Assembly (NCBI RefSeq): GCF_004366815.1
Contig: NZ_SORI01000022.1
Location: forward strand, 1 to 47,024
Reading direction: 5' to 3'
DNA length: 47,024 nt
Origin: Aminivibrio pyruvatiphilus
Lineage (GTDB): Bacteria > Synergistota > Synergistia > Synergistales > Aminobacteriaceae
Below the pieces are notes generated by a model. The model saw nothing but the letters and a program-made list of their open reading frames with translations. It was not told the origin of the DNA and searched no databases. Positions 42,339 through 47,024 of the stretch are shown one piece after another. Positions within the stretch are counted from its first letter, which is position 1, and the number at the start of each line of letters is the position of its first letter. Both the position numbers and the translations under genes were made by a program.

Positions 42339-44135
42339 GTGTTCCGGATCCGGAGAATCTTCGACGATCTTTCCCCGGCCAACGGGAAGGCTCTTGCCCG
42401 CATCGGGGAGATCCTGAAAGAGCAGTTTCCGGGGGCCCGCCCCGGCGAGGCTGAATCTATCCCTGAAAAGCTGCGGAACCAGCTCAAGTACGGCTTCCAG
42501 ACCATCCTTTTCGCCGCGGAGAAGGGGGCGGGGAAGGTCCACGGCTTTGCCCTCGCTCTCTACGATCCCCTGCTGAAATTCACCTTTCTGGATTATATCG
42601 CCGTTCCGGGGGCAGAAGCGGGCGGAGGCCTGGGAGGAATACTCTACGAAAGGGTGCGGAAGGAAGCCCTGGACCTCGGGTGCGTGGGGCTGTTCTTCGA
42701 GTGCCTTCCCGACGACCCGGAACTCTGCCGGGACGGGGAGACCAGGAAGCAGAATGCCGCCCGGCTGCGTTTCTACGAGCGGTACGGCGCTGTTCCCGTG
42801 GCGGGGACGAAGTACGAGACGCCCCTGGAGCCGGGAGGGGACAACCCTCCCTATCTGGTCTTCGACGGCCTGGGAAGGCAGGACCCCCTGAGGAGGGAAA
42901 AGGCCCGGCTCATCGTCGCCGCCATCCTCGGGAAGAAATACGGAGATCTCTGCCCGCCCGAGTATATCAGGATGGTCATGGACTCCTTCCGGGACGACCC
43001 GGTGAAGCTCCGTCCCCTGAAGTACGTGACCGCCCCGGAACGGACCGCCGTGGCCGCGGCCCTTCCCGAGAGCGAGCGGGTGGCCCTTTTCGTCAACCGG
43101 GACCATGCCATCCACCACGTCAGGGAAAGAGGGTACGTGGAGTCTCCCGTCCGGGTGGAGGCTATCCTCCGGGAGATCCTCCCCTCGGGGCTCTTCACCG
43201 AAAAGAAGGCCCGCCATTTCGGCGAGCGGCATATCCTGAAGGTCCACAGCGCCGTCTTTTTCTCCTACCTCAGGAAGGTCTGCATGGCCATGCCGGAGAA
43301 GGAGTCCGTCTACCCCTATGTTTTTCCCGTGCGGAACGCGGCCCGGCCCCCCCAGGACCTCTCCGTCCGGGCAGGGTACTTCTGCATGGACACCTTTACC
43401 CCTTTGAACAAAAACGCCTTCCTCGCCGCCCTGGGAGCGCTGGACTGCGCCCTGTCGGGCGCCCAGGCCCTTGCGGAAGGACGGCACCTGGCCTACGCCC
43501 TGGTGCGGCCCCCCGGGCACCACGCCGAGCGGCGCCTCTTCGGGGGCTTCTGCTACCTGAACAGCGCGGCGGCGGCGGCCGAGTACCTCTCGGCCTTCGG
43601 CAGGGTGGCCATGCTCGACATCGACTACCACCACGGCAACGGGCAGCAGGATATCTTCTACGGGAGGAGCGACGTCCTCACCGTCTCCCTCCACGGGCAC
43701 CCCCGGTTCGCCTACCCCTATTTCTCGGGGTTCGAGGACGAAAAAGGAGAAGGGGAAGGCCGGGGATTCAACCTCAACCTTCCCCTTCCCGAACATCTTT
43801 CGGGGCAGGAATACCTTGACGCCCTTCGAAGGGCGTCAAGGAGAATAGCAAACCACGGAGCCCGCTTTCTCGTCGTTCCCTTCGGAGGGGACACCTGCAA
43901 AAAAGATCCAACGGGAACCTGGAGCCTCGCCGCCAGGGATTTCGAAAACAACGGAAAACTGATCGGCGGCCTGGGGCTTCCCGTCCTCGTGGTCCAGGAA
44001 GGGGGCTACAACACCCGCCTCCTGGGAGAGAACGTCCGGTCCTTCTTCAAGGGGCTCTTTGAAGCGTCCCGATCCGCCGGGGCTAGGCTATGGTCACCTG
44101 CTTCTCGAGATAGACGTCCTGCACCGCGTGGATGA
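42339..44135 (+). CDS. GNAT acetyltransferase / histone-deacetylase-family fusion protein
   Basis: 598 aa, GTG start with TAGGAG upstream. Residues 1-175 resemble a GNAT acetyltransferase ('[21 protein letters not shown]', '[21 protein letters not shown]', '[14 protein letters not shown]'). Residues about 250-575 are a class II-like zinc deacetylase of the HDAC/acetylpolyamine amidohydrolase family: '[19 protein letters not shown]' with His394 and His395, '[15 protein letters not shown]' with zinc ligands Asp429 and His431, '[12 protein letters not shown]' with Asp518 and Asp523, and 'VVQEGGYN'. So one chain seems able to add and remove acetyl groups, with a linker at 176-250 of unknown role. 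The last 53 bp overlap the convergent aldolase gene; residues after 585 look like tail. Confidence 0.85.
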   Translation: MFRIRRIFDDLSPANGKALARIGEILKEQFPGARPGEAESIPEKLRNQLKYGFQTILFAAEKGAGKVHGFALALYDPLLKFTFLDYIAVPGAEAGGGLGGILYERVRKEALDLGCVGLFFECLPDDPELCRDGETRKQNAARLRFYERYGAVPVAGTKYETPLEPGGDNPPYLVFDGLGRQDPLRREKARLIVAAILGKKYGDLCPPEYIRMVMDSFRDDPVKLRPLKYVTAPERTAVAAALPESERVALFVNRDHAIHHVRERGYVESPVRVEAILREILPSGLFTEKKARHFGERHILKVHSAVFFSYLRKVCMAMPEKESVYPYVFPVRNAARPPQDLSVRAGYFCMDTFTPLNKNAFLAALGALDCALSGAQALAEGRHLAYALVRPPGHHAERRLFGGFCYLNSAAAAAEYLSAFGRVAMLDIDYHHGNGQQDIFYGRSDVLTVSLHGHPRFAYPYFSGFEDEKGEGEGRGFNLNLPLPEHLSGQEYLDALRRASRRIANHGARFLVVPFGGDTCKKDPTGTWSLAARDFENNGKLIGGLGLPVLVVQEGGYNTRLLGENVRSFFKGLFEASRSAGARLWSPASRDRRPAPRG

Positions 44136-45141
44136 CCTCCACGCCCTCCTTCATGGGGCGCTGGAAGGCCTTCCGGCCGAGGATAAGTCCCATGCCTCCG
44201 GCTCTCTTGTTGATCACCGCGGTCTTCACGGCTTCGGCGAGGTCGTTGGCTCCCGATGCGCCGCCGGAGTTGATCAGTCCCGCCCTGCCCATGTAGCAGT
44301 TCGCCACCTGGTACCGGGTCAGGTCGATGGGATGGTCGCTCGAAAGTTTTTCGTAGACCGCCTTGGCCGTCTTGCCGAACTTCAGGGCGGAGAATCCGCC
44401 GTTGTTCTCGGGGAGCTTCTGCTTGATGATATCGGCGCCGATGGTTACCCCGAGGTGGTTTGCCTGCCCCGTGAGGTCGGCGGCCACGTGGTAGTCCTTT
44501 TCCGCCGTCTTGAAGGCGCTGTTCCGCAGGTAACACCACAGGATCGTGGCCATGCCCAGGCTGTGGGCGATCTCGAAGGCCGTGCTGATCTCCTGGATCT
44601 GCCGGGTGGATTCGTCGCTGCCGAAATAGATGGTGGCTCCCACGGCAGCCGCTCCCATGTCCCGGGCCTGTTCCACCGAGGCGAAGAGGATCTGGTCGTA
44701 CTTGTTGGGGTAGGAGAGCAGCTCGTTGTGGTTGATCTTCATCACGAAGGGGATTTTGTGGGCGTATTTCCTGGCCACCGACGAGAGAACTCCCAGGGTG
44801 CTGGCTACGGCGTTGCATCCGGCCTCAAGGGCGAGCTTCACGATATTCTCGGGGTCAAAATAGATGGGGTTGGGAGCGAAGCTGGCCCCGGCGGAGTGCT
44901 CGATTCCCTGGTCCACGGGGAGGATGGAAAGATACCCCGTTCCGGCCAGCCTTCCCGCGCCGAAGAGAGCCTGCATGGACCGCATTACCGGAATGGAGCG
45001 GTCGGAGAGCGCCGTCACCCTGTCCACAAAATCAGGTCCCGGTATGGTGAGCATCTCCCGGCCTATGGTTCCGCATGTGTGCCCGAGCAGATATTCCGCC
45101 TCGTTTCCAAGCAGCTGCTCGATCTGTTCCAGAGTGTTCAT
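44083..45141 (-). CDS. fbaB: Class I fructose-bisphosphate aldolase (DhnA/FbaB type)
   Basis: 352 aa of the archaeal-type/FbaB class I aldolase group, which cleaves fructose 1,6-bisphosphate through a lysine Schiff base, without metal. Motifs seen include '[21 protein letters not shown]' near residue 72, '[19 protein letters not shown]' near 136, '[13 protein letters not shown]' near 232 (a likely catalytic Lys region), '[14 protein letters not shown]' near 293 and '[16 protein letters not shown]' near 315. A GGAGG site lies 6 bp before its ATG. It is divergent from the hydroxyacid dehydrogenase gene and its end overlaps the deacetylase fusion gene by 53 bp. Confidence 0.93.
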   Translation of the reverse strand: MNTLEQIEQLLGNEAEYLLGHTCGTIGREMLTIPGPDFVDRVTALSDRSIPVMRSMQALFGAGRLAGTGYLSILPVDQGIEHSAGASFAPNPIYFDPENIVKLALEAGCNAVASTLGVLSSVARKYAHKIPFVMKINHNELLSYPNKYDQILFASVEQARDMGAAAVGATIYFGSDESTRQIQEISTAFEIAHSLGMATILWCYLRNSAFKTAEKDYHVAADLTGQANHLGVTIGADIIKQKLPENNGGFSALKFGKTAKAVYEKLSSDHPIDLTRYQVANCYMGRAGLINSGGASGANDLAEAVKTAVINKRAGGMGLILGRKAFQRPMKEGVEVIHAVQDVYLEKQVTIA

Positions 45142-45173
45142 GGATCTGCCTCCTTCTCAATCGGTAATGATAA

Positions 45174-45218
45174 GGGTACAATCAAAACTGACCCTTCTTT
45201 CCTTCATGCATTGTACCC
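45174..45218. promoter_or_regulatory. Inverted repeat and divergent -10 boxes between fbaB and dehydrogenase gene
   Basis: GGGTACAAT (45174-45182) and ATTGTACCC (45210-45218) form a perfect 9-bp inverted repeat with a 27-bp centre. Each arm carries TACAAT as a possible -10, one on each strand, with weak TTCTCA (45154-45159, plus) and TTCCCA (45233-45238, minus) -35 boxes at 17 bp. The two promoters would fire across each other, and the repeat may also be a regulator site. Confidence 0.5.
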
Positions 45219-45291
45219 GAGAATGGAGTATCTGGGAACAATAGGACGGGAAAGGAGCGATAAAGGCAGAATACAACCGGAGGTGCACTGC

Positions 45292-46173
45292 ATGAAACCC
45301 GAAAAGGGAAAAACGGTCGTCGGATTCGCAGGTCTCGGAGTCATGGGACACAGCATGGCGGGACACATCATGAGGGGCGGCTACGACCTGCTCGTCTACA
45401 ACAGGTCGAAGGCGAAGGCCCTGGACATGCTGACCCAGGGGGCAGTGTGGAAAGACGACATTCATTCCCTGGCGGAAAAAAGCGACGTGGTCATCACCAT
45501 GGTGGGTTTCCCCGCCGACGTGGAGGAGGTCTATCTCGGTGAAAGAGGTCTCCTTGCCGGGGCCCGGCCCGGAACGGTGCTCATCGACATGACCACCTCG
45601 AGCCCGGACCTGGCGGCCCGCATCGCCGCGGCGGGAGCCGAAAAAGGGGTACCTGTCCTCGACGCCCCCGTGTCGGGGGGCGACAGAGGAGCCAGGGAGG
45701 GGACCCTGTCCATCATGGTGGGCGGCGATGAAACTGTTTTCAATGACATGATGCCCCTTTTCTCCCTTCTGGGAAAGAACGTCGTCTTTCAGGGGGGGCC
45801 GGGCAGCGGCCAGCATACCAAGATGGCCAACCAGATCGCCATTGCCTCCAACATGATGGGGGTCTGCGAGGCCCTCGCCTACTCGAAGAAGGCGGGGCTC
45901 GATCCGGAAAAAGTGCTGTCGAGCATCTCCGGCGGCGCTGCGGGAAGCTGGTCCCTCTCCAATCTCGCCCCCAGGATTCTGGCGGGCGATTTCGCCCCCG
46001 GCTTTTTCGTGAAGCATTTCATAAAAGACATGAAGATAGCTCTCGACGAGGCGGAGCGCATGGGAATGGACGCCGCCGGACTGAAGAAAGCTTTCGAGCA
46101 GTACGGGAAAGTCGCCGCCCTTGGCCTTGAAAACGAGGGCACCCAGGCGCTCTACAAGCTTTACGGCGATTAG
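45292..46173 (+). CDS. 3-hydroxyisobutyrate dehydrogenase-family beta-hydroxyacid dehydrogenase
   Basis: 293 aa NAD(P)-dependent oxidoreductase of the beta-hydroxyacid dehydrogenase family (3-hydroxyisobutyrate, tartronate semialdehyde and related). The N-terminal Rossmann motif 'GFAGLGVMGHSMAGHIM' is at residues 11-27, the substrate-binding 'DAPVSGGDRGAREGTLSIMV' near 124 and catalytic Lys177 in GSGQHTKMANQ. The ATG (MKPEKGK) follows a GGAGGTG site. Its substrate is unknown; a longer frame upstream is antisense to the aldolase gene and is not used. Confidence 0.92.
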   Translation: MKPEKGKTVVGFAGLGVMGHSMAGHIMRGGYDLLVYNRSKAKALDMLTQGAVWKDDIHSLAEKSDVVITMVGFPADVEEVYLGERGLLAGARPGTVLIDMTTSSPDLAARIAAAGAEKGVPVLDAPVSGGDRGAREGTLSIMVGGDETVFNDMMPLFSLLGKNVVFQGGPGSGQHTKMANQIAIASNMMGVCEALAYSKKAGLDPEKVLSSISGGAAGSWSLSNLAPRILAGDFAPGFFVKHFIKDMKIALDEAERMGMDAAGLKKAFEQYGKVAALGLENEGTQALYKLYGD

Positions 46174-46220
46174 GACCAGCCCCTCTGCCTTCCTTCTGCG
46201 GATGGAGGGCAGAACTGCTG

Positions 46221-46256
46221 TTGACGGAAAAGTTTTTTTATTTATAATGGTTACAA
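46221..46256 (+). promoter_or_regulatory. perR promoter with Per-box-like operator over the -10
   Basis: TTGACG (46221-46226), 16 bp, TATAAT (46243-46248). TTATAATGGTTACAA (46242-46256) agrees with the PerR consensus TTATAATnATTATAA at 12 of 14 fixed positions and covers the -10, so autoregulation by the downstream PerR is likely. Confidence 0.75.
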
Positions 46257-46287
46257 CGTAGTTTCTTGAAACTAGGAGGGATGCTTC

Positions 46288-46761
46288 ATGCGATCCGTGG
46301 ACAAAATAGCTGCCAGCCTGCGGGAGAAGGGGCTCAAACTCACTCCCCAGCGTCGCCTGATCATTGAAATTCTCTCCAGGGACAGGACCCATCCCACGGT
46401 GGATGAAGTGTACCGCCAGGTGGTGTCCACCATGCCCGAAGTCTCTCGAACGACGGTCTACAACACCATACGGGAGATGGCCTCCCTTGGAGAGGTAGTG
46501 GAAGTGCAGGATCTCAGCGACGGAGGAATCAGGTACGATACCTGCGCGGATTCCCACAATCATTTCTTCTGCCTTTCCTGCCGGTCCCTGATTGACGTCC
46601 ATGTGGATTTTCCCCGGCCGGAGTCCTATTCCGGTGCGCTGGAGGGCTTCCAGGTGCTGAAGCAGCAGCTCACTCTCTATGGCATCTGCCCCGACTGCAG
46701 GGACAAGGGGCTTCCGCCGCCGGGAAAGGGAGCGGGAAAGAGGGCCCTGAAGAAATTCTGA
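46288..46761 (+). CDS. perR: PerR-type Fur-family peroxide-responsive regulator
   Basis: 157 aa winged-helix metalloregulator. The regulatory metal site of PerR is complete: His35 (RTHPTVDEVY), Asp84 (RYDT), His90 and His92 (SHNHFF) and Asp103 (LIDVHVDF); the last is Asp as in PerR, where Fur usually has Glu. The structural zinc site is Cys95, Cys98, Cys134 and Cys137. It should sense H2O2 by metal-catalysed oxidation of a histidine and repress oxidative defence genes; its targets here are unknown apart from its own promoter. AGGAGG lies 9 bp before the ATG. Confidence 0.92.
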   Translation: MRSVDKIAASLREKGLKLTPQRRLIIEILSRDRTHPTVDEVYRQVVSTMPEVSRTTVYNTIREMASLGEVVEVQDLSDGGIRYDTCADSHNHFFCLSCRSLIDVHVDFPRPESYSGALEGFQVLKQQLTLYGICPDCRDKGLPPPGKGAGKRALKKF

Positions 46762-46766
46762 GCAGA

Positions 46767-46801
46767 AAAAGGGGAGGCTCCGGACGGAGACTCCCCTTTT
46801 G
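46767..46801. terminator. Bidirectional terminator between perR and chemoreceptor gene
   Basis: AAAAGGGGAG (46767-46776) and its complement CTCCCCTTTT (46791-46800) form a stem flanked by A and T runs, suiting the convergent genes either side. Confidence 0.85.
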
Positions 46802-46823
46802 TAATGACCGCAAACCGAACAAA

Positions 46824-47024
46824 TCAGGCTTTTTCCGTTTCCTCTTCGGAGGGAACGAGACCGGATTCGGCCTCTTCTTCGACCCTGAACCGGGACGCGG
46901 ACTTCTGCATCTCCTCCGACAGGCTCACGAGCTCTTCCGCCGCCTTCGCGATGGACTCCGTCACACGCCCCTGCTCTTCCATGGACCGGTTGATGTTCTC
47001 CACCTGCTCGCTGATGTCCGCCCC
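46824..47024 (-). CDS. Methyl-accepting chemotaxis protein, C-terminal fragment
   Basis: The last 66 codons of a gene whose start lies beyond the right edge. The residues 'NINRSMEEQGRVTESIAKAA' and 'EELVSLSEEMQKSASRF' are the usual end of the signalling coiled coil of a chemoreceptor, with an acidic tail of about 20 residues after it. The frame begins at the window edge and ends in TGA, 23 bp from the terminator. Confidence 0.85.
   Translation of the reverse strand, partial: GADISEQVENINRSMEEQGRVTESIAKAAEELVSLSEEMQKSASRFRVEEEAESGLVPSEEETEKA

Noticed and set aside
46184-46213. Possible terminator after the beta-hydroxyacid dehydrogenase gene.
   Set aside because: The arms pair only imperfectly and no T run follows.
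1-47024. CRISPR arrays, tRNA or rRNA genes, insertion sequences, prophage genes.
   Set aside because: No regular direct repeats, no tRNA-like cloverleaf arms and no transposase or phage motifs were seen on reading.

Overview
The window is a GC-rich bacterial chromosome segment, densely packed with metabolic genes. It shows no tRNA, rRNA, phage, transposase or CRISPR signature. The gene mix fits an anaerobic, organic-acid and amino-acid fermenting diderm such as a member of the Synergistota: two TRAP carboxylate transporter sets, malic enzyme, AtoE-type fatty-acid transporter, DhnA-type class I aldolase, acetyl-DAP lysine pathway, PerR, DUF1847 and an SLH-bearing surface enzyme. This assignment is inference from gene content; no marker gene is present.

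Left part, 1-8.1 kb. A leftward operon encodes an LDH2-type hydroxyacid dehydrogenase, a LarA-type nickel racemase and TRAP membrane subunits, so it probably takes up and oxidises a 2-hydroxyacid. A 560-bp gap follows that holds a compact, multi-hairpin element closed by an 11-bp inverted repeat; it looks like a structured RNA and is the best candidate for something undescribed. Rightward nadE and chrA come next and end at a 17-bp perfect bidirectional terminator.

8.2-22.6 kb, nearly all leftward: an FGGY kinase, a second LDH2 dehydrogenase and a secreted 5'-nucleotidase; an amidase with an AtoE transporter; a sirtuin; a malic enzyme-dctP-dctQ-dctM unit with a terminator hairpin between dctP and dctQ and a strong promoter upstream; then glyA and a hotdog thioesterase.

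22.7-30.5 kb: a small acidic protein with a YtcJ-like amidohydrolase, a convergent MoaD-like protein with a Gly-Gly end, then a co-directional trio of a secreted FAD oxidoreductase carrying SLH repeats, a DUF1847 cysteine-rich protein and a hybrid sensor kinase.

30.5-35.4 kb: a lysine operon (dapA, dapB, dapH, lysC, class III aminotransferase) behind a well-formed promoter and a T-box leader whose specifier reads as a lysine codon. The set matches the N-acetyl branch of the diaminopimelate pathway.

35.4-47 kb: a GNAT protein, a ferredoxin-domain aldo/keto reductase, a ClC Cl-/H+ antiporter, two unrecognised proteins, a polysaccharide deacetylase, a flavin-binding PPOX protein followed by an unusual acetyltransferase-deacetylase (GNAT-HDAC) fusion, class I aldolase, a beta-hydroxyacid dehydrogenase, a PerR regulator with a Per-box-like operator over its own -10, and the C-terminal end of a chemotaxis receptor cut by the window edge.
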